Source of the DNA: Burkholderiaceae bacterium
Lineage (GTDB): Bacteria; Pseudomonadota; Gammaproteobacteria; Burkholderiales; Burkholderiaceae_C
NCBI GenBank assembly: GCA_019745555.1
Contig: JAIESX010000018.1
Span: 1-64,000, forward strand
Direction of reading: 5' to 3'
Length of the DNA: 64,000 bases
In this document: positions 17,381 to 26,105 of the stretch, piece by piece
Layout of the letters: every line of letters starts with the position of its first letter
Position numbering within the stretch: position 1 is the stretch's first letter
Made by a program: the position numbers and the translations under genes
The notes under the pieces: generated by a model
The model's input: only the letters and a program-made list of their open reading frames with translations
The model's database searches: none
What the model was told of the DNA's origin: nothing

Positions 17381-17842
17381 ATGAACGAACGTCAACGCCT
17401 GTGGCTCGGTTCAGTGTTGGTGCTGCTGCAGTTCGGCCTGCTCGCAGTGCTGGCCCTGCTGGCCTGGCCCGCCGTGGAGCACGGCACCATCCCGCTGGCT
17501 GCATGGCTCATGGCCGGCGCGGCCCTGCTGCTGGCCGGCTGGGCCCTGCGGGCCAACCGCCCGGGCAACTTCAACATCCATCCCCGCCCGCGCGTGGGTG
17601 GCACCCTGGTCACGAGCGGCCCCTACGGCTGGATCCGCCATCCCATGTACACGTCCTTGCTGCTCGGCGCCCTGGCACTGGCGCGCACGGCGGACTCGGG
17701 TGCGGCCTGGCTGGCCTGGGGCGCGCTGCTAATCGTGCTGGGGATCAAATCGGCGGTGGAGGAGCGCTGGATGCTGGCGCAGCACCCGGGTTATGCGCAC
17801 TATCGGGAGCAAACAAAGCGCTTCGTGCCCTGGGTTTACTGA
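17381..17842 (+). CDS. Isoprenylcysteine carboxyl methyltransferase-like (ICMT/PEMT) membrane protein
   Basis: A 153-residue membrane protein with about four hydrophobic segments. The ICMT-type C-terminal signature is GGTLVTSGPYGWIRHPMYTSLLLG, then EERWMLAQHPGYAHYREQTKRFVPW. The GPY..RHPMY block and EER/HPGY block form the S-adenosylmethionine pocket in this family. Bacterial members are presumed small-molecule or lipid methyltransferases, with unknown substrates. ATG 17381 is chosen; a GTG four codons upstream (17369) is possible. The 211 bases before it contain no gene. It stands alone, with no operon partner. Confidence 0.82.
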   Translation: MNERQRLWLGSVLVLLQFGLLAVLALLAWPAVEHGTIPLAAWLMAGAALLLAGWALRANRPGNFNIHPRPRVGGTLVTSGPYGWIRHPMYTSLLLGALALARTADSGAAWLAWGALLIVLGIKSAVEERWMLAQHPGYAHYREQTKRFVPWVY

Positions 17843-17962
17843 TCCATATCGCCTGCGCTGCGTCAACCAAACTGACGCCCCATCTGACACAGATCAACTC
17901 TTCGCTCCAACCATACCCACAAGGACTTCAAGCGCCGTTCCGGAATCAGGACCCAACAGCGA

Positions 17963-18466
17963 TCAGCGCGAAACTGACGGCGCCCTGAGTTTCGATGCGC
18001 CAAAGGCGGGCTGGTAATTGGTCTGAAAGAGCTCAGGCCGGGCATTCTCGAGCGACGTCTCGTAAAGCTGCCAATTCAGCGTCATGCTCAAGCCCAAGCC
18101 AGTAGGAAGAATTGACCCCATCGAGGTGGTGAGGCGATACACATAGGTCTTACCCGCTTGCCAGTCGACATCCATCTCAATTCTCTTGGAAGCGCTGACA
18201 TCTATCGGCCACTTCTGAACCAGCTTGTGTCGCCCCGCAGGCACGTGAAACCATGTATAGCCGCTGCGGCTGATATCTGCGATGTTGATCTCGTCGACAT
18301 AAAGGTACGCATCACGCGCTCCCAGCGCCTGGCTATTCGTACGGTAGACATAGACCAACGCTTCATCGGGTCCCGGCGCAGGCGCCGCCTGATACTCGGG
18401 GCCAATTGCAGCGCATCCGGTCAGCCCTGCCAGTGCTAGCGCCGCTATTTCCTTTCTGATCATCAT
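17963..18466 (-). CDS. Lipoprotein with DUF2846-like domain
   Basis: A 167-residue putative lipoprotein. The signal ends in a lipobox LTGC with Cys18 as the lipidated residue. The mature part contains DEALVYVYRTNSQALGARDAYLYVDEINIADISRSGYTWFHVPAGRH, the beta-sandwich pattern of DUF2846-type proteins, and later a Trp-rich WQAGKTYVYRLTT. Members are outer-membrane or periplasmic lipoproteins of unknown role. Two adjacent ATGs (18464-18466 and 18461-18463) are possible starts. Codon use is less GC-biased than in the neighbours (TAT, ATA, ATT codons), and flanking spacers are unusually long for this window. This hints at more recent acquisition. Confidence 0.75.
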   Translation of the reverse strand: MMIRKEIAALALAGLTGCAAIGPEYQAAPAPGPDEALVYVYRTNSQALGARDAYLYVDEINIADISRSGYTWFHVPAGRHKLVQKWPIDVSASKRIEMDVDWQAGKTYVYRLTTSMGSILPTGLGLSMTLNWQLYETSLENARPELFQTNYQPAFGASKLRAPSVSR

Positions 18467-18664
18467 GACAAACTTTCTACCAGAGCATTTCTCGACTGAT
18501 TCAAATGGACGAGCAGCGGCGATGGTCGCAGGGAAGACCTTCGCGAGCCATCCCCCAAAAGGGTCAGTCCACCACATCGAGGCAAACCCGGCTGTGCCGC
18601 CAAGGTGAGGTGTGATAAGGGCGACGAAGAGCACTCGGACTTGGCACTCTATCGGATTGCCGCG
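18467..18664. other. Spacer without recognisable gene
   Basis: About 200 bases between the lipoprotein start and the short MarR-like fragment. I see no convincing coding region, hairpin or operator in it. It presumably contains the lipoprotein promoter on the minus strand. Confidence 0.5.
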
Positions 18665-18841
18665 ATGAACACGCAGCTGCTGTCAGCCCTCGACGAGGCC
18701 ACGGTGGCGGTGCTGGCCACGGCGATCGAGCGCCTGCATGCCAAGACGCAGGAGCTGAGCCTGGCCTTGGCCAAAGACCTCAAGACCCGGCGCCGCCAGG
18801 ACGGACCGCAGCGCATATTGCAACCACTCAAGACGCCTTAG
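18665..18841 (+). pseudogene. Possible C-terminal remnant of a MarR-family regulator
   Basis: A 58-codon reading frame, MNTQLLSALDEATVAVLATA then IERLHAKTQELSLALA. It looks like the last helix pair of MarR-type regulators (..LLSALDEAEL..L..LL.RLH..). The dimer-forming and DNA-binding parts that should precede it are missing, and no matching sequence is visible upstream. It could be a decayed gene end or a small protein in its own right. It converges on the Rieske gene 16 bases away. Confidence 0.4.
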
Positions 18842-18857
18842 CCGCGGCGCCTTGCGC

Positions 18858-19562
18858 TCAGCACTGGATCGGGTTACGACAAAACTTCTCCAGCTCCCGC
18901 ACCGTCGCCTTGCCGGCCACGGCGTTCTTCGCCTTGGGCCCCACGTCCAGGCTGAGCTTGAACTCGTACTTCTTGAAGAAATCGTCGAACAGCTCGCCGC
19001 CCAGCGTGGCGTAGGCCGTCAGCGTGTCGGCCTTGGGGTCGTGCTCCAGCAGCACGGCGCACAGGGGCTGTTCAGCCGGGCCGTTGAGCACGCGCGCGCC
19101 CTGGGCCGGGTCGTACTGGCTGTGTTCGGCGCAGCAGTGGATCAGGTTGTCGGCCACGCCCTTCTTGGCCTTGCTCTTGCGAAAGCTGATGAAGCTCACC
19201 TGCTCCGTCGGGTAGACCAGCTGGTGGGCGCAGATGGCGCTGAAGGCCACGAGATTGCGCCCGGGCCCCACGCCGCCGGGCCAGGTATAGCTGTCCTTGC
19301 TCTTGGTGCTCAGCGGCTGCGGCGCGGCGGGCTTGTCGAGCTTGAGCAGGAAGACCGGCGTGGCCTCGAAGGGATAGTGGAAGACGTAATTGGTCTGCGC
19401 CTTGAGCTGGCTGGCCTTGATGGCGTCACCGTACTCGTTGGTCAGCAACACACGCGCGTAGTTTTTGGGTTTGGCGTCGGCCGCGAAGGCCGGCAGGGAG
19501 ATGGCGGCCGTGAGGCAGGCCACGCTGGTGGAACAGGTTTCGACGAACTGGCGGCGATCCAT
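18858..19562 (-). CDS. Exported Rieske [2Fe-2S] protein, stand-alone
   Basis: A 234-residue protein with an N-terminal DRRQF and a hydrophobic stretch ending PAFAADA, which fits a Tat signal. A Rieske domain follows. The cluster ligands are in ICAHQLVYP (C-X-H, about residue 113) and, 30 residues later, CCAEHSQYDP (C-X2-H), with an extra Cys just before the second pair. A Rieske protein exported folded with its cluster would act in the periplasm as an electron carrier or oxidoreductase subunit. No catalytic partner gene (arsenite oxidase, cytochrome bc or similar) is adjacent, so its electron partner is unknown. ATG 19560-19562 is the first start giving the signal peptide. Confidence 0.82.
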   Translation of the reverse strand: MDRRQFVETCSTSVACLTAAISLPAFAADAKPKNYARVLLTNEYGDAIKASQLKAQTNYVFHYPFEATPVFLLKLDKPAAPQPLSTKSKDSYTWPGGVGPGRNLVAFSAICAHQLVYPTEQVSFISFRKSKAKKGVADNLIHCCAEHSQYDPAQGARVLNGPAEQPLCAVLLEHDPKADTLTAYATLGGELFDDFFKKYEFKLSLDVGPKAKNAVAGKATVRELEKFCRNPIQC

Positions 19563-19660
19563 GCGGGCTCCTCGCACATGAAGCACGTCCGGCAGGATGG
19601 CCGGATACGAGCCAATTTATCGGCGCGCCCCGGGCCCGTCAAGCGCGGGGATGCCCGGAT

Positions 19661-20599
19661 TCAGGGGCGGCGCGATTCGCGTCGCGCAATCCACACCGTG
19701 GCACCGGCGATGATGACGCCACCGATCAGCGAGTGGCTCGTGGGTACGTCGCCAAACACCAGCCAGCCCAGGGCTGCGGCCCAGAGCAGGTCCAGGAACT
19801 TGACGGACTGGGTGGCCGAGATGTCGGCCACGGCGTAGGAGCGCATCAGCAGGTAGTGCGCCCCGCTGCCCAGCAGGCCGCAGAGCACATAGCCCGCCCA
19901 CTGCACGCCCGAGACGGGCTGCCAGACCACCAGGGCCAGCGGCAGGCTCAGCAGGGTGACGGTGATGGACTGCCAGAGCACGATGACACCCGCCGATTCG
20001 TAGCGCGTGAGCGCCTTGCTGATCAGGAAGGAGGCCGCGAACATGGGCGCCGTGGACAGCATGACCAGGTTCCACCAGCCACCCTGCCCCGTCAGATTGG
20101 GGCCGACGACGATGAGCACGCCGCCAAAGCCGATGCCGGCAGCCAGCCAGCGCTCCCAGCGCATGGGCTCGCGCAGGAAGAGCCAGGCGCCGATCATGAT
20201 GAAGAGGGGCGTGGTGAAGCCCATGGCCGTGGTATCGGACAGGGAGATGTGCGGAATGGCCGTGAACCAGATAGCCAGCGCCGTGGTGTGGACGATGCCG
20301 CGCACGAACTGCCCCTTGATGTCGCGTGGCATCCACGCGGCCAGACCGCCGCGCAGCACCAGAGGCAACAGCACGAGCACGCCGCAGAGGTAGCGCAGGA
20401 ACTGCGACTGCATGGGCGGCAGCTGGGTGGTGAGATAGCGCGTGGTGGTGTTGAGCAGCACGAAGCACAGGCCGGCTGCGACGGACCAGATCAGTCCCTT
20501 GACGGTGTCGTCGAGCCGGTGCGCGCGATGCCGGGTGAGGTCCAGACGCCTGCGCCAGGGGCTGCGGTGAGGCTTCTTGGGGTGAACGCGGGCGCGCAT
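19661..20599 (-). CDS. DMT-family (EamA) transporter
   Basis: A 312-residue membrane protein with ten predicted helices arranged as two EamA repeats (about 38-165 and 180-305). Typical features are LLNTTTRYLTTQLPPMQSQFLRYLCG at helix 2 and the paired small-residue helices near PLFIMIGAWLFLREPMRWERWL. The first 35 residues are basic and cytoplasmic, which is longer than usual. An internal GTG at DDTVKGLIW is an alternative start. EamA carriers export or import amino acids, purines and other metabolites. The substrate cannot be told. It is followed by the Rieske gene 98 bases on, probably not as an operon. Confidence 0.85.
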   Translation of the reverse strand: MRARVHPKKPHRSPWRRRLDLTRHRAHRLDDTVKGLIWSVAAGLCFVLLNTTTRYLTTQLPPMQSQFLRYLCGVLVLLPLVLRGGLAAWMPRDIKGQFVRGIVHTTALAIWFTAIPHISLSDTTAMGFTTPLFIMIGAWLFLREPMRWERWLAAGIGFGGVLIVVGPNLTGQGGWWNLVMLSTAPMFAASFLISKALTRYESAGVIVLWQSITVTLLSLPLALVVWQPVSGVQWAGYVLCGLLGSGAHYLLMRSYAVADISATQSVKFLDLLWAAALGWLVFGDVPTSHSLIGGVIIAGATVWIARRESRRP

Positions 20600-20662
20600 A
20601 GACCGCGAGTTTAGTACGTGGACTTACTTTCTGCCGTCGCCCGCGGGACGGGCCGCCACGGA

Positions 20663-22033
20663 TCAACTCGGACCGAAGCGCGAAGGTGGCCCGCTGGTGT
20701 CGCGCGCGGGGCGATCGGCCTCGGGCAGGCGCAGCAGCTGCAGGTCGGCCAGCGAGGCATACAGCGGCGCGCTGATCAGGCGCGAGATGCCGCTGGCCAC
20801 CAGGGCGCAGGCCATGAGCGTGAGCACCAGGGCATGGCCGTCCACCATCTCCATCACGATGATGAAGGCCGTCATCGGCGCCTGGGTCACCGCGGCCAGG
20901 AAGCCCACCATGCCCAGGGCAATCAGCGTGGTGCGGTCGGGGTGGGCCATGAGCACGGCGATGTCATGCCCCAGCCCGCCACCGATGGCCAGCGAAGGCG
21001 CGAAGATGCCGGCCGGCACGCCGGCCCAGGCCGTGAGCCAGGTGGCGAGGAACTTGAGCGGCATGTAAAGCACCGAACTCTCGTGCGAGGCGCCTTCGAG
21101 GATGGCGCGCGTGGTGGTGGTGCCGCTGCCGAAGGTGGCGCCCAGGCTGACGACGCCGATCACCGCCACCGCCAGCCCGCAGACGGCGGCGAAGCGCACG
21201 GGATAGCGGCGACGCCAGCTGGAGAAACGGTCCTTGCCCAGACCCGAGAGCGAGACCACGAGCAGGCGCGCGAACAGGCCGCCCGCCAGCCCGCAGCACA
21301 CGGCCACCAGCAGGCCGGGCCAGAACAGCGACCAGCTCACGGGATTGACGCGGATGACGCCGAAGTAGTTGCCGTTGCCATAGACCGAGACGGCCATGAG
21401 GCCGCCGAGCACGATGGCCGCCATGATGAGGCCGGTGTTGCGCTGCTCGGGCCGGCGCGTGAGCTCCTCGATGGCGAACATGATGCCGCCCAGCGGCGTG
21501 TTGAAGGCCGCGGCGATGCCGGCTGCGCCGCCGGCGACCAGCAGGCTCTGGTCGGACACGCCGCTGTTCTGCGGCAGCCAGCGGCGCGCGCTGTGCATGA
21601 CACCGGCGGCAATCTGCACCGAGGGCCCTTCGCGCCCGAGCGAGAGCCCGCCCAGCAGGCCCCAGGCCGTGAGCACCATCTTGGCGACGGTCAGGCGCAG
21701 CGAGACGAAGAAATGGCGCACGGGTGCACCGACCCCGGGCGTGAGGGCTGCCATGACCTGGGGGATGCCCGAGCCCGCGGCGCCCGGCGCGAATTTGCGC
21801 GTGAGCCAGACGATGGCCGCGGTGCACAGGGGCGTCCAGATCAGTGGTGACCACCATTGCCAGGCCGCGAGTTCATGGAAGAGGTCCTGCGCGCGTTCGC
21901 TGAGCCAGGTGAAGAGCACCACGGTCAGACCCGAGAGCACGGCAAAGGCCAGGACCACGGCGCGCGTCATCCACGGACGCCAGTCGTATAGCTCCTTGCG
22001 GAACGAACTCTGGACATCGGGATGGGAACGCAT
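20663..22033 (-). CDS. Voltage-gated ClC-type chloride channel/antiporter (ClcB-like)
   Basis: A 456-residue ClC family protein. The selectivity-filter segments are visible: AAGSGIPQV (GSGIP), GGLSLGREGPSVQ (GREGP) and GVPAGIFAPSLAIGGGLG (GIFAP). The gating glutamate is the E of GREGP. A tyrosine near the C-terminus (SAPLYASL) fits the inner chloride gate. There is no CBS domain, and the length is close to E. coli ClcB (418). The second acidic proton-path residue is not obvious, so channel versus H+/Cl- antiporter is open. It probably helps with acid stress or ion balance. The gene stands between the DMT gene and hrpA on the same strand. Confidence 0.9.
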   Translation of the reverse strand: MRSHPDVQSSFRKELYDWRPWMTRAVVLAFAVLSGLTVVLFTWLSERAQDLFHELAAWQWWSPLIWTPLCTAAIVWLTRKFAPGAAGSGIPQVMAALTPGVGAPVRHFFVSLRLTVAKMVLTAWGLLGGLSLGREGPSVQIAAGVMHSARRWLPQNSGVSDQSLLVAGGAAGIAAAFNTPLGGIMFAIEELTRRPEQRNTGLIMAAIVLGGLMAVSVYGNGNYFGVIRVNPVSWSLFWPGLLVAVCCGLAGGLFARLLVVSLSGLGKDRFSSWRRRYPVRFAAVCGLAVAVIGVVSLGATFGSGTTTTRAILEGASHESSVLYMPLKFLATWLTAWAGVPAGIFAPSLAIGGGLGHDIAVLMAHPDRTTLIALGMVGFLAAVTQAPMTAFIIVMEMVDGHALVLTLMACALVASGISRLISAPLYASLADLQLLRLPEADRPARDTSGPPSRFGPS

Positions 22034-22166
22034 GCGCTGGATCTGCTGGAGTCAGGAAGGCCGGAGGTGAGAGGGCATCATACAAGTCGTGCATTGCAGC
22101 ATGCAAAAGATGTGCCCGGGCTTGGCGTCACATGGCCTGCGGCCCTATGACCTATGAGCCTCCGCT

Positions 22167-22208
22167 ACAAGGCATGGTCTCAGCTTGTCAGCTGAGACCA
22201 TGCCTTGT
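22167..22208. terminator. Perfect 19-bp inverted repeat spanning the hrpA stop codon
   Basis: ACAAGGCATGGTCTCAGCT (22167-22185), a 4-base loop TGTC (22186-22189) and its exact complement (22190-22208). The hrpA stop lies inside the left arm (22180-22182 on the plus strand), so the last nine hrpA codons pair with the sequence just after the stop. It is a very stable hairpin without a T-run. It could act as a Rho-independent-like stop, an RNA 3'-end protector or a recombination product. Confidence 0.7.
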
Positions 22209-25200
22209 CCAGCCGCTTGATGCTGACGGGCTGCGGGGTGCGCAGCTCCTGCGCAAAGAAACTCACGCGCAGCTCCTCCAGCAGCCAGCGGAATTCCTGC
22301 AGGCGCTCGTCCATCACGCCCTTGCGCTCGGCGACCAAACGCAGGTAGCGCTGCTCCTGCGGCTTGAGCTCGCTCAGGCGCGCGGCATCGCGCGCAGGAT
22401 CGGCGCGGTACTTGTCCAGGCGCAGGGTGATGGCCTTGAGGTAGCGCGCGTAGTGCTGCAGCTGCGGCCAGGGCGTCTGAGCCAGGAAGCGCTTGGGGCA
22501 CAGGCGCTGCAGCTGCTGCGTGCAGTCGGCCGTGGCCTCGGGCGCATTCTTCGTGTCCTTGATCTTGCGCGCGGCCGTGGCGTATTCGGTGAGGATCACA
22601 CCGGCCAGACGCGCGACCTCGTTGGCGATCAAGGTCAGGCGCCCTCGCCCCTCCTCCAGCCGTTTCTTGAAGTCGAATTCGTCGGCGGGCAAGGGGTCGA
22701 GCAGAAAGGCGCGCTCCAGCGCCACGTCGAGGATCTGGGCGCGCAGTTCTTCCATCGTGCCCAGCGGCATATAGGCCACGGCCATCTTCTGCAGATCGGG
22801 GATGTTCTTCTCGAGGTACTTGAGCGCGTCCTTGATCTGCAGGGCGAACAGGCGGCGCAGGCCGCCCCGGTGTTTGGCCGCCGCGACCTCAGGCTCGTCG
22901 AAGACCTCGATGCTCACGGCGTCGTTCTGGTCGATCAGCGCCGGGAAGCCGATCAGCGTCTGGCCGCCCTTGCGGATCTCCATGAGCTCGGGCAGTTCGC
23001 CGAAGGTCCAGGCGGTGTAGCGCTGCTCGGCCGGAACCGATGGTGCGGCGGGCGCGGGCTTGCCGCCCTTGTGCGGCGCGGCCTCTGCTTTGGCGGGTGC
23101 CGCCGGTGCAGCGGCCTGCGGCGTGAGCTTGAGCCCGGCCAGGGCCTGGAAGGCACCGCGTGCCTGGGCACCGAGCTCGGCCTTGAGCGCACCGAGGTTG
23201 CGCCCCGTGCCCAGCTGACGGCCGTGTTCGTCCACCACGCGGAAGTTCATGAACAGGTGGGGGCTGAGCATGTCGAGCTTGAAGTCCGCGCGCTTGACGT
23301 CCAGGCTGGTGATGTCGCGCACCTGCTTGAGCAGCGCGTCCGTCAGGCTGCCGCGGCCGAAGGCCTCCTCCGTGCCCAGCACGTCGGCCAGCTTCGCCGC
23401 CGATTCCGGCAACGGCACGAAGCGGCTGCGCGGCCTTTGCGGCAGGCTCTTGAGCAAGGCCTGGATCTTGTCCTTGAGCATGCCGGGCACCAGCCACTCG
23501 CAACGCTCCTCGTTGACCTGGTTGAGCACGAAGAGTGGCACGGTCACGGTGATGCCGTCGCGCGGATCACCCGGCTCGTGCAGATAGCTGGCCGCGCAGT
23601 CCACGCCGCCCAGGCGCACGGTCTTGGGAAAGGCGCTGGTGGTGATGCCCGCGGCCTCGTGGCGCATGAGCTCTTCACGCGTGAGCTTGAGCAGATTCGG
23701 ATTGCTCTTGCTGGCCTCGCGGTACCAACGCTCGCAATCAAAGCCGCTGCAGACCTGTTGCGGCAGCTGCTGGTCGTAATAGGCGTAGATCAGCTCGTCG
23801 TCCACCAGCACGTCCTGCCGGCGCGACTTGTGTTCGAGTTCCTCGACCTGGCGGATCAGCTTCTGGTTGGCGGCGAGGAAAGGCAGCCTGGTTTCCCATT
23901 CGCCGGCCACCAGGCCTTCGCGGATGAAGACCTCGCGCGCAGCCACCGGGTCCACCTTGCCGTAGTTCACGCGGCGCCCGCTGTAGACCACGATGCCGTA
24001 GAGCGTGGCGCGCTCCAGTGCCACGACTTCGGCCGCCTTCTTTTCCCAGTGCGGGTCCAGCAGCTGCTTCTTGAGCAGGTGGCCGGCCACCTGCTCGATC
24101 CACTGCGGCTCGATGGCGGCGATGCCGCGGCCGAAGAGGCGCGTGGTTTCCACGAGTTCTGCCACCACGATCCAGCGGCCCGGCCGTTTGCTCAGGTGCG
24201 CGCCCGGATGGCGGAAGAACTTGATGCCGCGTGCGCCCAAGTATTCACCGGCGCTGGCCTCTTCCTCGAGCTTGCAGCCCACGTTGCCCAGCAGGCCGGC
24301 CAGCATGGACAGGTGCAGCTGTTCATAAGAGGCCGGCGTGCTGTTGATCTGCCACTTGTGTTCGGTCACCACGGTCAGCAGCTGGCTGTGGATGTCGCGC
24401 CACTCGCGCACGCGACGGATGTTGACGAAGTTCTGGCGTAGCAGCTGCTCGTACTGGCGGTTGCTGAGCTTGTGCTCTCCGTGGCCGCCACGCGCGTCGT
24501 TGATCCACTTCCAGAGCTTGAGGTAGCCCGTGAACTCGCTCTTCTCATCGTCGAACTTGGCGTGGGCCTGGTCGGCCTGGGCCTGGGCTTCCATGGGGCG
24601 GTCGCGCACGTCCTGCACGCTGAGGGCACTGGCGATGACCAGCACCTCGTCCAGCGCGCCGCGGGCCTTGGCCTCCAGGATCATGCGGCCCACGCGCGGG
24701 TCCAGCGGCAGCTTGGCGAGCTCGCGGCCTACTGCAGTGAGCTCGTTGCTCTCGTCCACCGCGCCGAGTTCGGCCAGCAGCTGGTAGCCGTCGGCAATCG
24801 CACGGCCCGAGGGGGCTTCGAGGAAAGGAAAGTCCTCCACCATGCCCAGGTGGAGCGACTTCATGCGCAGGATGACGCCGGCCAGGGAGCTGCGCAGGAT
24901 CTCCGGCGTGGTGAAACGGTCTCGCCCTGCAAAGTCCTTCTCGTCGTAGAGGCGGATGCAGATGCCGTTGGCCACGCGGCCGCAACGGCCGGCGCGCTGG
25001 TTGGCGGCTGCCTGGCTCACCGGCTCGACCAGCAGCTGCTCCACCTTGCTACGGAAACTGTAGCGCTTGACGCGTGCCGTGCCAGCGTCGATCACGTAGC
25101 GGATGCCGGGGACGGTGAGCGAGGTCTCGGCCACGTTGGTGGCCAGCACGATGCGCCGGCCCGTGTGACCGTCGAAGACCCGGTCCTGCTCGGCCTGGCT

Positions 25201-26067
25201 CAGGCGCGCGAACAGGGGCAGCACCTCGGCGTTGCGCGTGATGGGGTTGTGGCTCAGATGCTTGCGCAGGTGGTCGGCGGCCTCGCGGATCTCGCGCTCA
25301 CCCGGCAGAAAGACCAGAATATCGCCCTGCTGTCCCGGCTCGCGCCAGAGCTCATCCACGGCGTCGGCGATGGCGTCGTTGAGGTCGTACTCGCGGCTTT
25401 CCTCGTAGGGACGGTAGCGCTGCTCCACCGGGTAGGTGCGGCCCGAGACCATGATGACCGGCGCCGGGCCCTGGCGCGAGGCGAAGTGCTGGGCAAAACG
25501 GTCGGCGTCGATGGTGGCCGAAGTGACCACGATCTTGAGGTCCGGACGCCGCGGCAGGATCTGCTTGAGGTAGCCGAGCAGGAAGTCGATGTTGAGGCTG
25601 CGCTCGTGCGCCTCGTCGATGATGATCGTGTCGTAGGCGTTGAGCAGCGGGTCGGTCTGGGTCTCGGCCAGCAGGATGCCGTCGGTCATGAGCTTGACGG
25701 AGGCGTCCTTGCCCAGGCGGTCGTTGAAGCGCACCTTGTAGCCGACGACCTCGCCCAGCGGGGTCTGGAGCTCCTCGGCGATGCGCTTGGCCACCGAACT
25801 CGCAGCAATACGGCGCGGCTGGGTGTGACCGATCAGGCGGCCGCGCTGGCCCGCGGGATAGTTGCATTTGCCGCGGCCCAGGGCGAGCGCGATCTTGGGC
25901 AGCTGGGTGGTCTTGCCCGAACCAGTCTCGCCGCAGACGATGATGACCTGGTGCTGCTGCAGCGCGGCCATGATCTCGTCGCGTTTGGCCGACACCGGCA
26001 GCGCTTCGGGGAACTCGATTTTCAGGGGAGTGGAACTCAAGGGTCTAACATGCGGGAGAATCCGCAA
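22180..26067 (-). CDS. hrpA: ATP-dependent RNA helicase HrpA (DEAH box)
   Basis: A protein of about 1290 residues, the normal HrpA length. Motifs: Walker A GETGSGKTTQ, DEAH box DEAHERSLN, motif III TSATIDAD, motif VI QRAGRCGR, followed by HA2/OB-fold regions and the C-terminal DUF3418 part. A low-complexity Ala/Pro linker (AAAPAAPAKAEAAPHKGGKPAPAAPS) lies near residue 985. HrpA rescues or remodels stalled ribosomes and mRNA in bacteria. No ATG is available at the expected N-terminus. TTG at 26065-26067 (after GGGATAA) or TTG at 26038-26040 (giving MSSTPLKIEFPEALPV) are the candidates. The gene is divergent from argA with 38 bases or more between starts. Confidence 0.92.
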   Translation of the reverse strand: MRILPHVRPLSSTPLKIEFPEALPVSAKRDEIMAALQQHQVIIVCGETGSGKTTQLPKIALALGRGKCNYPAGQRGRLIGHTQPRRIAASSVAKRIAEELQTPLGEVVGYKVRFNDRLGKDASVKLMTDGILLAETQTDPLLNAYDTIIIDEAHERSLNIDFLLGYLKQILPRRPDLKIVVTSATIDADRFAQHFASRQGPAPVIMVSGRTYPVEQRYRPYEESREYDLNDAIADAVDELWREPGQQGDILVFLPGEREIREAADHLRKHLSHNPITRNAEVLPLFARLSQAEQDRVFDGHTGRRIVLATNVAETSLTVPGIRYVIDAGTARVKRYSFRSKVEQLLVEPVSQAAANQRAGRCGRVANGICIRLYDEKDFAGRDRFTTPEILRSSLAGVILRMKSLHLGMVEDFPFLEAPSGRAIADGYQLLAELGAVDESNELTAVGRELAKLPLDPRVGRMILEAKARGALDEVLVIASALSVQDVRDRPMEAQAQADQAHAKFDDEKSEFTGYLKLWKWINDARGGHGEHKLSNRQYEQLLRQNFVNIRRVREWRDIHSQLLTVVTEHKWQINSTPASYEQLHLSMLAGLLGNVGCKLEEEASAGEYLGARGIKFFRHPGAHLSKRPGRWIVVAELVETTRLFGRGIAAIEPQWIEQVAGHLLKKQLLDPHWEKKAAEVVALERATLYGIVVYSGRRVNYGKVDPVAAREVFIREGLVAGEWETRLPFLAANQKLIRQVEELEHKSRRQDVLVDDELIYAYYDQQLPQQVCSGFDCERWYREASKSNPNLLKLTREELMRHEAAGITTSAFPKTVRLGGVDCAASYLHEPGDPRDGITVTVPLFVLNQVNEERCEWLVPGMLKDKIQALLKSLPQRPRSRFVPLPESAAKLADVLGTEEAFGRGSLTDALLKQVRDITSLDVKRADFKLDMLSPHLFMNFRVVDEHGRQLGTGRNLGALKAELGAQARGAFQALAGLKLTPQAAAPAAPAKAEAAPHKGGKPAPAAPSVPAEQRYTAWTFGELPELMEIRKGGQTLIGFPALIDQNDAVSIEVFDEPEVAAAKHRGGLRRLFALQIKDALKYLEKNIPDLQKMAVAYMPLGTMEELRAQILDVALERAFLLDPLPADEFDFKKRLEEGRGRLTLIANEVARLAGVILTEYATAARKIKDTKNAPEATADCTQQLQRLCPKRFLAQTPWPQLQHYARYLKAITLRLDKYRADPARDAARLSELKPQEQRYLRLVAERKGVMDERLQEFRWLLEELRVSFFAQELRTPQPVSIKRLDKAWSQLTS

Positions 26068-26105
26068 TTATCCCAGCCTGACCACTGCCCTCCTCCCGCC
26101 CCGCA

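Noticed and set aside
22132-24441. A 769-codon open frame opposite hrpA
   Set aside because: It lies wholly antisense to helicase and DUF3418 coding sequence and has no family features.
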